Part shown: positions 53,077 to 62,249 of the stretch, piece by piece
Position numbering within the stretch: the first letter of the stretch is position 1
Layout: every line of letters begins with the position of its first letter
NCBI RefSeq assembly: GCF_036013975.1
Contig: NZ_CP107904.1
Span: forward strand, 3,907,001-3,971,000
From: Kitasatospora sp. NBC_00458
Lineage (GTDB): Bacteria > Actinomycetota > Actinomycetes > Streptomycetales > Streptomycetaceae
DNA: 64,000 bases
Reading direction: 5' to 3'
Notes under the pieces: generated by a model
What the model saw: the letters and a program-made list of their open reading frames with translations, nothing else
Told to the model about the DNA's origin: nothing
Database searches by the model: none
Program-made: the position numbers and the translations under genes

Positions 53077-53559
53077 GTGACCTACAAGTACTTCGGGGCA
53101 CCCGACCGCGCGACCGCCGCCAGAGTCCCGACGGCGCTCGGCCCCGGTGGGCTCGGCCTGGACGCGGGCGAGCTCGGCTCGCTCGGCCGGCTCGGCGACC
53201 TGATGGAGACCAGCGGCTCGCCCAACGGCCACCTCTCCACCAAGATCAAGCCGGAGACCATGAGCGCCATGGTCCTCACCGGCATCCAGGGCGTGCCGCT
53301 GCACCAGGTCCCGCCGCTGGAACTGGTCGTGCTGCACCCCGACTACGCCGTCGTGCAGCTCCCGCAGAACGTGGTCGAGCCGCTCCGCAAGGCGGACGAG
53401 ACCGAACTCGGCGCCGCCGCCTTCATCTGGTCCACCGTGCCCGACCGGCGCGGCCCGCGCGACGCCTTCGTGATCTACAGCATGCTCCACGAGTGGCAGG
53501 ACTTCGCCAACCGCCTGCACGACGCGGGCCACCAGCTGTACTGCCTGGTCTGGCCCTGA
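53077..53559 (+). CDS. Conserved-type hypothetical protein
   Basis: 160 aa soluble protein beginning VTYKYFGAPDRATAARVPTAL. I do not recognise a named domain, but it looks well conserved and compact: TKIKPETMSAMVLTGIQGVPLHQVPPLELVVLHPDYAVVQLP, ending FVIYSMLHEWQDFANRLHDAGHQLYCLVWP. GTG 53077 chosen for GAGGGA 8 nt upstream; earlier in-frame starts would add a Gly/Arg-rich stretch. Convergent with the LCP gene. Confidence 0.8.
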   Translation: MTYKYFGAPDRATAARVPTALGPGGLGLDAGELGSLGRLGDLMETSGSPNGHLSTKIKPETMSAMVLTGIQGVPLHQVPPLELVVLHPDYAVVQLPQNVVEPLRKADETELGAAAFIWSTVPDRRGPRDAFVIYSMLHEWQDFANRLHDAGHQLYCLVWP

Positions 53560-53608
53560 CCCCCGCGGGCCGGCCCCCTGGAGTCCGGCCCCGCCGCCGC
53601 AACGCACC

Positions 53609-53641
53609 GGTCCGGCCCTGACGCGACGTCGGGGCCGGACC
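53609..53641. terminator. 15-bp hairpin between convergent genes
   Basis: GGTCCGGCCC-T-GACG pairs with CGTC-G-GGGCCGGACC (one wobble) around a 3-nt loop, just past the stop of the hypothetical gene at 53559 and before the LCP stop. Confidence 0.85.
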
Positions 53642-53651
53642 TGTCGGCGGA

Positions 53652-55511
53652 TCAGCCGCCGGAACCGTAGGTGGTGTTGGCGCAGATGTCGTCGTCGGCC
53701 GAGCGGGCCTCCTCGGTCACCGAGGTGGGCAGCGGGGCCGGCTCGGCCGGGGTGGCCGGAGCTCCCGAGGTGGCGGCGCCGCCGCCGTTGGCGTCCGCGT
53801 AGTCCTTGCCGAGCACCACGCTGATCCCCGCCGCCGAACTGGTGGTGAGGGTGGCCCCGGGGAAGAGCGCGGCGACCTTCTCGGCGTTGGCCTTCTGCCC
53901 GGAGCCGTACTCGATCGTGGTGACGGTCTTGTTGGTGGACTTCGCCGTCATGGTGCCGGTGACGGTGAACTTCGCCGCCTTGAGCGCCTCGCTCGCCTTG
54001 CCGGCCAGGCCGTTGACGGTCGTGCCGTTGTACACCGCCACCTTGACCGGGGTCGTCACGGCCGCGGTGGTCGGCGGGGCGGTGGTGGTCGGAACCGGCG
54101 GCGCGGGGGCGGCCGGGGCCTCCGGCGACGCCGGCGCGTCCGGCTGCTGACCGGTGGCGTCCTTGCCGTCGAGGGTGCGGTCGGCCCGGATGGCCTCCCA
54201 CAGCCGGTCGGCGTCCGGCTTCACCAGGTCGAGGTTGGCGCCGTGGTAACGCCACGGCGGGGTCACGAACTTGAGGTCGTGCATGTCGATGCCCTTGAGC
54301 GAGAGGGCGAGCGACATCAGCTTGTCGACCGAGTTCAGGCCCTCGTCGACGCGGAGCGACTTGGTGGCGGCGTCGGCCAGCGGCAGCAGGGTGGTCGGGT
54401 CGAGGCCCTGCTTCTTCACCGTGCTGATCATCGAGCTCATGAAGGCCTGCTGACGCTTCATCCGGCCGATGTCGGACCCGTCGCCGATGCCGTGCCGCAG
54501 CCGGACGTAGTCGAGGGCCTTCTGGCCGTCCACCTTCTGCTTGCCGGCCGGCAGGACCTGCGAACCCTTCTTGTTGAGGTTCGGGTTGATGTCGCCCTCG
54601 TAGATGGCCTTGGGGAGGCAGACCTCGACGCCGCCGACGGCCTTGGTCATCGAGGAGAAGCCCGAGAAGTCCACGACGATGGTGTGGTCCACCCGGATCC
54701 CGGTGAGCTTCTCCACCGTGTTCTGGGTGCAGGCCGGGTTGCCGTCCGGCGAGCCGCCCACCTCGAACGCGGCGTTGAAGAGGACCTCGTCGCCCTTCTG
54801 CTCCTTGGTCCACTTCCCGTTGGGCTGCTTGCACGGGGGTATGACGGCCAGGGTGTTGCGGGGGATCGAGACGCCGATCGCGTTCTTGTGGTCGGCGTAG
54901 ACGTGCAACAGGATCGTGGTGTCCGAGCGGGCGCCCTCGGCGTCGCCGCCGCCGAGGTCCGAGTTCCCGCCGCCGCGGCTGTCGGAGCCGATCAGCAGGA
55001 TGTTCACCGGCTTGTTGCCGTTGGCGTCCGCGACGGCCTCCGGCGGGCGGTCCTTGCTGACCGCGTCCTGGTCGAAGGTCTTGATGTTCCCGCTGAGCTT
55101 GAAGTAGATCGCGCCACCGGTGCCGGCTATGAGCACCAGCGCGCCGACCGCCGTCCAGCCGACGATCTTCTTGACGTTCCGCTCGGGCTTCTTGCCGCGC
55201 CCGCCGGACCTGCGGTGCCCGGAGCCCCCGCCCTGACCGCCGTCACCGCTCTGACCGCCGCGGCCGCCGCGGCCCTGCGCCGCCTTCCGGGCCTCGGCCC
55301 GTCCACCGGTCCGGGGGGCCGGGATCGAACCCGTGGCGCCGTCCTGGGCGGCCGGGGCCGCCGCGGCGCGGGTGGCGGAACGCGCACCGGCACGGGTGCC
55401 GGAAGCGGCACCGGAACCGGTCGGACCGCCGGTGGAACCCGCCGAGCCGGTCGAGCCCTCCGAACGTGGCCGGGCCACGCTGGGCTGACTCCTGTCTCGG
55501 CGACCCGACAT
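53652..55511 (-). CDS. LytR-CpsA-Psr (LCP) family wall-polymer ligase with LytR_C domain
   Basis: 619 aa. A long Ser/Gly/Arg-rich cytoplasmic N-terminus (~1-115), one membrane helix (IVGWTAVGALVLIAGTGGAIYF), then the LCP domain (~150-390) with NILLIGSDSRGG, RSDTTILLHVY, GVSIPRNTLAV, and DYVRLRHGIGDGSDIGRMKRQQAFM. A Pro/Thr linker leads to LytR_C (~490-575). LCP proteins attach teichoic acids or other glycopolymers to peptidoglycan. ATG 55511 with AGAGG 7 nt upstream. Other envelope genes follow downstream in the window (58.8-64 kb). Confidence 0.92.
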   Translation of the reverse strand: MSGRRDRSQPSVARPRSEGSTGSAGSTGGPTGSGAASGTRAGARSATRAAAAPAAQDGATGSIPAPRTGGRAEARKAAQGRGGRGGQSGDGGQGGGSGHRRSGGRGKKPERNVKKIVGWTAVGALVLIAGTGGAIYFKLSGNIKTFDQDAVSKDRPPEAVADANGNKPVNILLIGSDSRGGGNSDLGGGDAEGARSDTTILLHVYADHKNAIGVSIPRNTLAVIPPCKQPNGKWTKEQKGDEVLFNAAFEVGGSPDGNPACTQNTVEKLTGIRVDHTIVVDFSGFSSMTKAVGGVEVCLPKAIYEGDINPNLNKKGSQVLPAGKQKVDGQKALDYVRLRHGIGDGSDIGRMKRQQAFMSSMISTVKKQGLDPTTLLPLADAATKSLRVDEGLNSVDKLMSLALSLKGIDMHDLKFVTPPWRYHGANLDLVKPDADRLWEAIRADRTLDGKDATGQQPDAPASPEAPAAPAPPVPTTTAPPTTAAVTTPVKVAVYNGTTVNGLAGKASEALKAAKFTVTGTMTAKSTNKTVTTIEYGSGQKANAEKVAALFPGATLTTSSAAGISVVLGKDYADANGGGAATSGAPATPAEPAPLPTSVTEEARSADDDICANTTYGSGG

Positions 55512-56094
55512 CCCCGCACCTCTCACGGCTGTGCCATCGAACGAACGGCTGCCAGGAAATGCCCCCCTGGTGCCAGGTGGAGCATACAAGCCGACCGGAA
55601 ACCGCCTTCGGCCGCGCCGGGCTACGGCCCCGGTCCGGGGCCCGGACCCGCGGGATCCGGCCCCGGGAACGCCTGGCACACGCACGACACAGGGCTTGTC
55701 CGACGATTCGCGTCGCCTCAGCGAGCGGCGGGAGTCGTCGGACGAGCTCCGGGGGCCCGGCCTCCGGGGCGACCGGGGCCCAGCGGTGCGGGGTCCGGTC
55801 GGCCGGGGTCACCGGGGCGACGGCGCACGCCGTGCGCGCGGCCGCGGCCCGGCATCACCGAATCACCGGATCACCGATCGGTCGTCCCTCCCCCGTCCCC
55901 TTCGTCTTTCCCCGGGCGCGCGGGCGGAGCCGGAACCGGCAGGCCCGGTCGCTCGTGGAGAGCGGTCCGGGCCTGCCGTGGAATTCCTTCGGCCGCTGTC
56001 CGGCCGAATTCCATGACATCGGTTCACCGGGCGGACGGCGAATGTGTCGGAGCACTGCGAGGTGTCCCGGTTCTTCGGCCGCGAGGTGGGGGGG
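55512..56094. other. Intergenic region upstream of the LCP gene with two hairpins
   Basis: About 580 bp without a convincing gene. It contains the LCP promoter region (55512-55600) and, at 55937-56013, two hairpins described separately. The remainder is GC-rich and featureless. Confidence 0.55.
55937..56013 (-). terminator. Two adjacent hairpins ending a minus-strand transcript
   Basis: Hairpin A: CGGCAGGCCCGG/CCGGGCCTGCCG (12 bp, 55937-55948/55967-55978) with an inner CGCTC/GAGCG stem. Hairpin B: TGGAATTC/GAATTCCA (55979-55986/56006-56013) with inner GGCC pairs. They lie 80 bp past the stop at 56095, which suggests that a gene is transcribed there. Confidence 0.6.
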
Positions 56095-56327
56095 TCACAT
56101 GTACCGGCCCGGACCGCCCGGGTTCCATTGGAAGCGGATCCGCACGCCGTGGTCGTCGTTTCCGTTGCGCACCGAGGCGGCGTCGTCCCGACCGCTGCGC
56201 CGTCGCCGTTGCCGCCGCCGCGGAGGCCGGTGCGGCTCTCCCGGGCCTTGCCGCCGCTGGTGGCGGGCGCGCCGCCTGCGGCCATGGGTGCGACGGCGCC
56301 GACGGCGGCCTTGCCGCGGACCGGCAT
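56095..56327 (-). pseudogene. Possible small gene with a frameshift
   Basis: ATG 56327 has a strong GGAGG 8 nt upstream and opens MPVRGKAAVGAVAPMAAGGAP with high GC3. Midway (about 56180-56200) the GC3 signal moves to another frame that ends ...VRNGNDDHGVRIRFQWNPGGPGRYM at 56095. The two halves together would give ~78 residues, but a net frameshift separates them. Without a frameshift, the first frame runs on to 55863 with composition unlike a gene. Either a decayed small gene, a sequencing error, or a false signal in GC-rich DNA. Confidence 0.4.
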
Positions 56328-56648
56328 GCGGTTCCCCTCCCGCCGTTCCGGGCGGGGTTCCCGGAATTCGCCCGCCGCCGTGTCCGCACGGCCGGTGGAG
56401 AAGCGGGCGCGCGGAACCGGTTCGGCGAATCGGTGCATTCCTCCGGGTATCCCTCGGCCGCCTCCGGAAAACCCCCGGCAACCGCTTCCCCCCGCCCCGC
56501 CCCAGCACTCCGGGGAAGTACCGGGCCGACCGGGCATTCACTTCGGGTTCGACTCGGGAAACCCCTGCGAACCGGTCCGACAACAGCTGCCCGGGCCACC
56601 GGGAGAGGGCTTTGACCTTCCGTCAGTCGCCATTGCCCCGCTCGCCGG
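56328..56648. other. Spacer between the MFS gene end and the small frameshifted gene
   Basis: 320 bp; it should carry the promoter of the small minus-strand gene. I see no gene or clear repeat in it. Confidence 0.5.
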
Positions 56649-58088
56649 TCACTTGCTCGGACGCAGGACCACCGCGGTGAGGGCGAAGGCCGCCACGAGC
56701 AGCCCGGTGGCCACCGCGAAGGCGAGCCGGAAGCCTCCCGTGAGGGCCTCGGCGGCGGGACGGCCGGCGGCGGTGAGGTCGGCGGCCCGGGAGCTCGCGA
56801 GAGTGGAGAGCACGGCCACCCCGAGCGCCGCGCCGACCTGCTGGGTGGTGTTGAAGAGCCCGGAGGCCGTCCCCGCGTCGGCCTCTCCCGCGCCGGACAT
56901 GCCCAGCGTGGTGAGGCCGGAGAGGACCAGTCCGCCGCCGCCGACGAGCAGCATGGTCGGCAGCAGGTGGACGGCGTAGCCGGCGTCGACGGGCAGCCGG
57001 ACCAGCAGGCCGAGGGCCGCGACCAGCAGCGCCAGGCCGGCCAGCAGCACGTTGCGCTCGCCGAACCGGGCGTTCAGCCGGGCGGACAGCAGCAGCGAGA
57101 CGGCGCCGACGGCGACGGCGGCCGGGAGCATCGCGAGTCCGGTGGCGGCGGCGCCGTAGCCGAGCACGTTCTGCAGGTAGAGGGCGACCAGGATCTGGAA
57201 GCCGAACAGCCCGGACACGGCCAGCACCTGTACCGCGTTGGCACCGGAGACGGCGCGCGAGCGGAACATCCGCAGCGGCAGCAGCGGGTGGGCGGCGCGG
57301 GCCTGGCGGACCAGGAAGCCGGCCAGCAGGGCGGCGGAGAGCGCGCCGAGGCCGAGGGTGCGGCCGGAGGCCCAGCCGTGCTCGGCGGTGCCGACGATGG
57401 CGTAGATCCCGAGCATCAGTGCCGCGGTGATCAGGACCGCGCCGAGGGCGTCGGCGCCGCCCCGCAGCCCGGGGCCGCGGTCGGCCGCCAGGACGCGCCA
57501 GGCCAGCGCCGCGGCGGCCAGGCCGAGCGGCAGGTTGATCAGGAAGATCCAGTGCCAGTCCAGGGCCTCGGTGAGGACGCCGCCGAGCACCTGTCCGATC
57601 GAGGCGCCGGCCGCGCCGACGAAGCTGAACGCCCCGATGGCGCGACCGCGCTCGCCCGGCTCGGGGAAGAGGGTGACGATCATGCCGAGGCTGACCGAGG
57701 AGGCCAGTGCGCCGCCGACGCCCTGGAGGAAGCGGGCGGCGATCAGCGTCCCCTGGTCGGTGGCGAGTGCGCAGAGCAGCGAGGCCGCGGTGAAGAGGAG
57801 GAGGCCTGCGACGAACACCTTCTTGCGGCCGACCAGGTCCCCGAGCCGGCCGGCGAGCAGCAGCAGCCCGCCGAAGGCGATCAGGTAGGCGTTGACGGTC
57901 CAGGTGAGGTCGGCGGAGGTGAAGCCGAGGTCCTGCTGGATGGCCGGCAGGGCGACGGTGACGATCGAGCCGTCCAGGATGATCATCAGCATTCCCGCGC
58001 AGAGCACCGCCAGGGCGAGCGCGCGGGATCGGACGGGTGCGGCTGGCGCCTTGTCGGCGGTCTTCCGCGCGGGGGCGTGCGTGGTCAT
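56649..58088 (-). CDS. MFS drug exporter (DHA2/EmrB-QacA type, 14 helices)
   Basis: 479 aa proton-driven efflux pump. Motifs: LDGSIVTVALPAIQQDLGF near helix 1, LLLLAGRLGDLVGRKKVFVAGLLLF (motif A), RFLQGVGGALASSVSLGMIVTLFPEPGERGRAIG and GPLIGQ-like GASIGQVLGGVLTEALDWHWIFLINLPLGL (motif C region). Downstream of a MarR-type gene on the same strand; a 24-bp imperfect palindrome lies at 58131-58154 before its start. Probably MarR-controlled export of a toxic compound. Confidence 0.93.
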   Translation of the reverse strand: MTTHAPARKTADKAPAAPVRSRALALAVLCAGMLMIILDGSIVTVALPAIQQDLGFTSADLTWTVNAYLIAFGGLLLLAGRLGDLVGRKKVFVAGLLLFTAASLLCALATDQGTLIAARFLQGVGGALASSVSLGMIVTLFPEPGERGRAIGAFSFVGAAGASIGQVLGGVLTEALDWHWIFLINLPLGLAAAALAWRVLAADRGPGLRGGADALGAVLITAALMLGIYAIVGTAEHGWASGRTLGLGALSAALLAGFLVRQARAAHPLLPLRMFRSRAVSGANAVQVLAVSGLFGFQILVALYLQNVLGYGAAATGLAMLPAAVAVGAVSLLLSARLNARFGERNVLLAGLALLVAALGLLVRLPVDAGYAVHLLPTMLLVGGGGLVLSGLTTLGMSGAGEADAGTASGLFNTTQQVGAALGVAVLSTLASSRAADLTAAGRPAAEALTGGFRLAFAVATGLLVAAFALTAVVLRPSK

Positions 58089-58130
58089 GGCGGGTCTCCC
58101 GGTTCGTCGAGTACCGGGAGAGACGCTAGC

Positions 58131-58154
58131 AGATTGTTTTGTTCGGGACTATCT
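58131..58154. promoter_or_regulatory. MarR-box-like imperfect palindrome
   Basis: AGATTGT-N10-ACTATCT (6 of 7 positions symmetric), 43 bp upstream of the MFS start, in the only AT-rich patch between the MarR and MFS genes. Likely MarR operator. Confidence 0.5.
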
Positions 58155-58195
58155 TTCTCGGGAAGGTCCCCTGGGGGATCGTCTCCTTCGTGGCG

Positions 58196-58684
58196 TCAGC
58201 TCCTGGAACGACGCGCCCGGCGGACCGTGCGGTCGCTCTCGACCGGCTCCGCCAGCGCCCCGCCCACCAGCCGGGTCAGTGCCGAGACGAAGACCGTCCG
58301 CTCGTCCCCCGGCAGCGACTCCAGCACCTCCCGGTGCACCCGGTCCGCGATCGCCGTGCCCCGCTCGACGGCCTGCTCGCCCGCCCCGGTGACCGAGATG
58401 ATCCGGGCCCGGCGGTCCGTGGCGGACGGCCGGCGCTCGGCCAGCCCGGCCTTCTCCAGCTCGTCCACGGTCACCACCATGGTGGTCTTGTCCAGGTCGG
58501 CGAGCTCGGCCAGCTGGATCTGGGTGCGCTCGGCCTCCATGGCGTGGAAGAGCACGCAGTACGCGCGCGGCGTGATGCCGAGCTCGGTGAAGGCGGCCGC
58601 CATCCTGGTCGCCAGGACGTGGCTGGCGTGGTCCAGCAGGCCGGAGATGTCACGGATCTGGCGCGCGGGCGGGCTCGTCGTCAT
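58196..58684 (-). CDS. MarR-family regulator
   Basis: 162 aa. Winged HTH: IQLAELADLDKTTMVVTVDELEKAGLAERRPSATDRRARIISVT (residues ~53-98), with the D-x-R-A/R wing. Upstream of, and in the same direction as, the MFS pump, the usual arrangement for a drug-responsive repressor. ATG 58684 with CGGAG only 2 nt upstream, so an inner start is possible but would damage the first helix. Confidence 0.92.
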   Translation of the reverse strand: MTTSPPARQIRDISGLLDHASHVLATRMAAAFTELGITPRAYCVLFHAMEAERTQIQLAELADLDKTTMVVTVDELEKAGLAERRPSATDRRARIISVTGAGEQAVERGTAIADRVHREVLESLPGDERTVFVSALTRLVGGALAEPVESDRTVRRARRSRS

Positions 58685-58740
58685 GGCTCCGAGATTAGCA
58701 ACGCCGTCCGCTGGCGGATGATCCCGTGCGGGAGCGGTCG

Positions 58741-58799
58741 CGGACGGTGGCGAGCCGGGCGCGGGCGGTGGCGAGCCGGGCACGGACGGTGGCGGGCGG
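58741..58799. repeat. 21-bp tandem repeat, nearly three copies
   Basis: Copies at 58741-58761, 58762-58782 and 58783-58799 (CGGACGGTGGCGAGCCGGGCG and variants), in the spacer between the MarR start and the mannosyltransferase end. Confidence 0.85.
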
Positions 58800-58813
58800 T
58801 GCCGCCGGCCCCG

Positions 58814-60097
58814 CTACGGGATGCCGAGCTCGAACAGCGCGTACCCGGCGTACCAGCCGGCCGCCACCGCCGGCATCGCGAACAGGCCCGCCACGGTGGC
58901 CGGCCGCAGCCGGCGCAGCGCGATCGCGAGGCCGATGAACAGCGGGAAGGCCGGCAGCAGGTAGCGCGAGATGTTGCCGTAGATCTGGTTGCTGCTCAGC
59001 GCGGTGAACAGGGTCAGCAGCGTGTAGACCACCAGCACCAGCGGCGGCCGCAGCCGCAGCAGGAGCACCAGCAGGCCCGGCAGGGCGATCAGCAGGGCCA
59101 CCGCGATCAGGTCCGGCGCGGGGTTGGACTGCCAGAACGTCCAGTGCCCGGTGACCACGTCCAGCGTGGTGCGGGCGGTCGAGGCGCCCCAGTCGAAGTA
59201 GCGGTTCCAGGCACCGCGCTGCAGCTTGAAGTAGCCGGTCCAGTCGCCCATCCGGTAGCCGACCCAGGCGACGTACCAGAGCAGGCCCCACGGGGTGATC
59301 AGCATCGCGGTCAGCGGGCGGGCCACCCCGTCGGTGCGCCGGACCAGCGCCACCAGTGCGGTGATCGAGACCGCCGCGATCAGCGCCGCGGCGGTCGGCC
59401 GGTTGAGGCCCGCCACCAGGGCGAGCGTCCCCGCGGTCAGCCAGCGGTGGGTCATCACGCAGTAGCAGGCCCAGGCGGACAGGGCGACGAAGAGCGAGTC
59501 CGAGTAGACCGCCCACTCCACTCCCGAGCCCGGGAAGAGCCCCCAGATCACCGCCGCGATCACACCCGCCCGGAAGCCGCCGAGCCGCTCGGCGATCGCG
59601 AAGATCCCGGCCGCCGCGACGAACGAGGCGAGCACCGAGACGACGATGCCCGAACCGTACGGGCCCAGTCCGGTGACCGCCCCGACCAGGCGCATCAGCC
59701 AGGGGTAGAGCGGGAAGAACGCGGCCGAGTTCTCGTAGTAGGTGGCCAGCGGGTAGCCGTGCAGCGGGATCAGCTGCGGGTCGTAGCCGTTCTCGGCGAT
59801 CCGCTGGTACCAGATGCCGTCCCAGGTGCCGAGCACGTCCCACGGCTGGGCGCCGCCGCCCCGCCCGGGGTCCTTCTTCAGGAAGTCCTCGGTGTGCGAG
59901 AGCAGCAGGAGGAAGACGGTCAGCCCGGTCGCCTTGACCACCGCGTACGCGCCGAGCGCGGGCGCGAACCGGTCGACCGCGGCGGCGAACCGCCCCTGCC
60001 GCGGCTCCGTGGCGGCCGGCCGCTCCGCCGCCTCCGGGGGCGCCGACGGCACTCCCGCGCCACCGCCCGACGACTCGGTGCTCGATGCCGTGCTCAT
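58814..60097 (-). CDS. PIG-V-like membrane mannosyltransferase
   Basis: 427 aa polytopic membrane protein with about ten helices. It resembles the PIG-V/GPI-mannosyltransferase-like family of GT-C enzymes: LGTWDGIWYQRIAENGYD (W-D-x-x-W/H motif) in the first loop, then ENSAAFFPLYPWLMRLVG and FPGSGVEWAVYSDSLFVALSAWACY. In actinomycetes such enzymes transfer mannose from polyprenyl-phosphate to lipids or proteins. ATG 60097 with GGGGAG upstream. The protein substrate is unknown. Confidence 0.85.
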   Translation of the reverse strand: MSTASSTESSGGGAGVPSAPPEAAERPAATEPRQGRFAAAVDRFAPALGAYAVVKATGLTVFLLLLSHTEDFLKKDPGRGGGAQPWDVLGTWDGIWYQRIAENGYDPQLIPLHGYPLATYYENSAAFFPLYPWLMRLVGAVTGLGPYGSGIVVSVLASFVAAAGIFAIAERLGGFRAGVIAAVIWGLFPGSGVEWAVYSDSLFVALSAWACYCVMTHRWLTAGTLALVAGLNRPTAAALIAAVSITALVALVRRTDGVARPLTAMLITPWGLLWYVAWVGYRMGDWTGYFKLQRGAWNRYFDWGASTARTTLDVVTGHWTFWQSNPAPDLIAVALLIALPGLLVLLLRLRPPLVLVVYTLLTLFTALSSNQIYGNISRYLLPAFPLFIGLAIALRRLRPATVAGLFAMPAVAAGWYAGYALFELGIP

Positions 60098-60255
60098 CAG
60101 CTCTGGACTCCCCGCCCCACTCGTGACCGGCGCGCCGACCGACACAGCGACGCCGGGCGAGCCTACGACACCGCCCCCTCCCGCCCCACCCCAACCTTCC
60201 GTGTCCGTCCCGCCGCCCCCGCGGGGCCGGCCGGCCGGCGGCGCGACGAGGCCGC

Positions 60256-60280
60256 CGCCGCCCCGGGCAGCGGGGCGGCG
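60256..60280 (-). terminator. Hairpin after the GDSL hydrolase gene
   Basis: CGCCGCCCCG/CGGGGCGGCG, 10 bp with a GGCAG loop, about 20 bp downstream of the minus-strand stop at 60300. Confidence 0.75.
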
Positions 60281-60299
60281 ACGGCCGGGACGGGGCAGG

Positions 60300-61985
60300 T
60301 CAGCCGTGCAGGTAGACGATGCCGAGCTTGGTGAGCTGCCAGAGCTGGGCGGGGGCGCCGGTGTCGGCGGCGAGCTCGACGAGCGGGTTGCCCCGGGCGT
60401 CGAGCCGGCCGGCGGCGGTGGCGACCTTGCCCTGGTCCTGGGAGTCGGCGAGCTTCCAGAGGCCGTTGCCGGCCGGCTTCACGATCCAGTGCTGGTTGCC
60501 GCCGCCGTTGCACCGCCACTGCTGGACGCGGGTGCCGGGGGCGGTCGAACCGCCGTCGGCGTCCAGGCACATGTCGCGGTTGCCGCTGAAGTCGAGCTCG
60601 TAGCTGCCGCCGGCCTTCGCCTCCAGGACGAAGGACTGGTTGAGGCCGCCGGTGGCCGGATAGGTGATGGCGGCCCGGCCGTTGGTGGCGTCCCCGTACG
60701 TGCCGCCGCCGCTGAGGTCCAGCGCCCGGCCGTCGGCCGCGTTGGTGAACTGGTACCAGGCGCCGTCCTCGGGCACGTCGGCGATCGGCCGGCCGGGGGT
60801 GAGCGGTTCGATCGAGGTGGCGTTGCGCTGGTCGAGCGTGCAGTAGGCCTGGGGGAGGTCGGTCCGGGCGTAGAACCGGCCGAGGCAGACGCCCTCGCCC
60901 CGGTAGCCGGCCACCCGCAGGTGGTACGACTGCCGGACCATGTTCATGCAGAGGCCGGGGATGCCGATCTGCTGGTCGCAGCCGTTGCGGACCCACTCGG
61001 AGAGGTTGACGACGTCCCCGTTGGTGTACTCGTACGGGGAGCTGGTCCACTCCGCGCAGACCTCGTGCCCGAAGGCGACCCGCCGCTGGTCGAGGTAGCG
61101 GACGCCGGGCACCTGCTCGGCCGCGCCGCGCAGTGCGTCGCTGAAGAGCGGCACCACCCAGTTGTGGCCCCAGGCGAGGTCCTCGGGGAAGGCTGGGCAG
61201 CCGTCGGCGACCTTGCCGAGGTAGTCGTTGCGCCGGATGTCCGGGGTGATCGGGTTGAAGTACGACTGGTAGACGAGCTGGTAGGAGTCGTCGGCGTAGC
61301 CGGCCCTCCGCATGGTCTGCCGGATGTCCTGCAGCGCGGCGACCACCTTGGGCCGGACGCTCTGGGCCCGCCGGGCGATCTCGGCGCTGCCGATGGTGTC
61401 GCGGCAGCCCTGCCCCTGGGGGATCGGGAAGTACTGCGCGAGGCAGTGCATCATGATGCCGCTGAAGTCGAAGTCGTCGTTGGCGCCGATGGTGACGACG
61501 ACCAGCTTCACGTCGTACCGGGCCGCCACACCGGCGAGCTGGACGTCCTGCTTGGCCTCGCCGAAGTCGCCGCTGCCGGGGCCGGTGATCTTCGCCAGCT
61601 CGGGGTCGCTGACCAGGTCGCCGGTCTGGGCGCCGGAGCAGGCGAGGTCGATCGGGGTGACACCGGGGATGTCGGTGACGAAGATCTCCGACTCGGGGTG
61701 CCGGTGGCAGTAGTCGGCGGGGCCGTCGGTCCCGGGGAAGTAGCCGTCGCCGGTGTCGGTGCCGGCGCCCTCCCCGGAGATGGCGCTGTCGCCGAGGGCG
61801 ACGATCGCGGCCGGGCGGGTGGTGGCGGCCGCGGGGGCGGCCGGGCCGGTGTCGGCGAGGGCGGCGGGGGTTCCGGCGAGGCCGAGGGCGGCGACGAGGG
61901 CGCCCGTCGCCAGCAGTGCGCCGTAGGGGGAGCGGCGCGCGACCGTCCTGTTCCGCCGCGCACCCGCCCATCGTGACCTGATCAC
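60300..61985 (-). CDS. Secreted SGNH/GDSL hydrolase with C-terminal ricin-type lectin
   Basis: 561 aa. Signal peptide ends near residue 45 (LAGTPAALA-DT). SGNH domain ~57-340: GDS at 65-67 (ALGDSAISGEG), GANDDFDF and a C-terminal D-x-x-H-like region; its cysteines (CHRHPE, ACSGAQ, HCLAQ) suggest disulfides. RICIN lectin repeats ~400-550 with NGRAAITYPATGGLNQSF and QQWRCNGGGNQHWIV. Probably an extracellular esterase/lipase targeted to a carbohydrate. GTG 61985 with AAGGAG 6 nt upstream. Confidence 0.9.
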   Translation of the reverse strand: MIRSRWAGARRNRTVARRSPYGALLATGALVAALGLAGTPAALADTGPAAPAAATTRPAAIVALGDSAISGEGAGTDTGDGYFPGTDGPADYCHRHPESEIFVTDIPGVTPIDLACSGAQTGDLVSDPELAKITGPGSGDFGEAKQDVQLAGVAARYDVKLVVVTIGANDDFDFSGIMMHCLAQYFPIPQGQGCRDTIGSAEIARRAQSVRPKVVAALQDIRQTMRRAGYADDSYQLVYQSYFNPITPDIRRNDYLGKVADGCPAFPEDLAWGHNWVVPLFSDALRGAAEQVPGVRYLDQRRVAFGHEVCAEWTSSPYEYTNGDVVNLSEWVRNGCDQQIGIPGLCMNMVRQSYHLRVAGYRGEGVCLGRFYARTDLPQAYCTLDQRNATSIEPLTPGRPIADVPEDGAWYQFTNAADGRALDLSGGGTYGDATNGRAAITYPATGGLNQSFVLEAKAGGSYELDFSGNRDMCLDADGGSTAPGTRVQQWRCNGGGNQHWIVKPAGNGLWKLADSQDQGKVATAAGRLDARGNPLVELAADTGAPAQLWQLTKLGIVYLHG

Positions 61986-62179
61986 ACGCGACTCCTTGCG
62001 GGTGGGGGCCGCCCGACCGGGGGGTGCCGGACGGTTCGGAGCGTGGGAGCTTCGGAGCTTCGGAGCGAAGAAAGGTGAGCAGGTCTCATATTCTAGGTAC
62101 TGACAAGTAACGCAACAAGGCTCGTGACAGCACCGGTGACTGACGCCCGGTCACGACGGTCCCGGCCCGGGCATACCGA

Positions 62180-62226
62180 GAGCCGCCGCCCCGCACCCCA
62201 GGAGGGAAGCGCGGGAACGGCGGCTC
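62180..62226 (-). terminator. Hairpin downstream of first chaplin gene
   Basis: GAGCCGCCG/CGGCGGCTC outer arms (62180-62188/62218-62226) with inner CCCGC/GCGGG pairs, 24 bp past the chaplin stop on the minus strand. Confidence 0.75.
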
Positions 62227-62249
62227 GCAGTGGCCGGACGTGACGCAGA

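Noticed and set aside
55863-56327. 155-codon continuation of the small gene without frameshift
   Set aside because: After about 45 codons its composition becomes Thr/Arg/Pro-rich with poor GC3, and it runs through the two hairpins, unlike a coding sequence.
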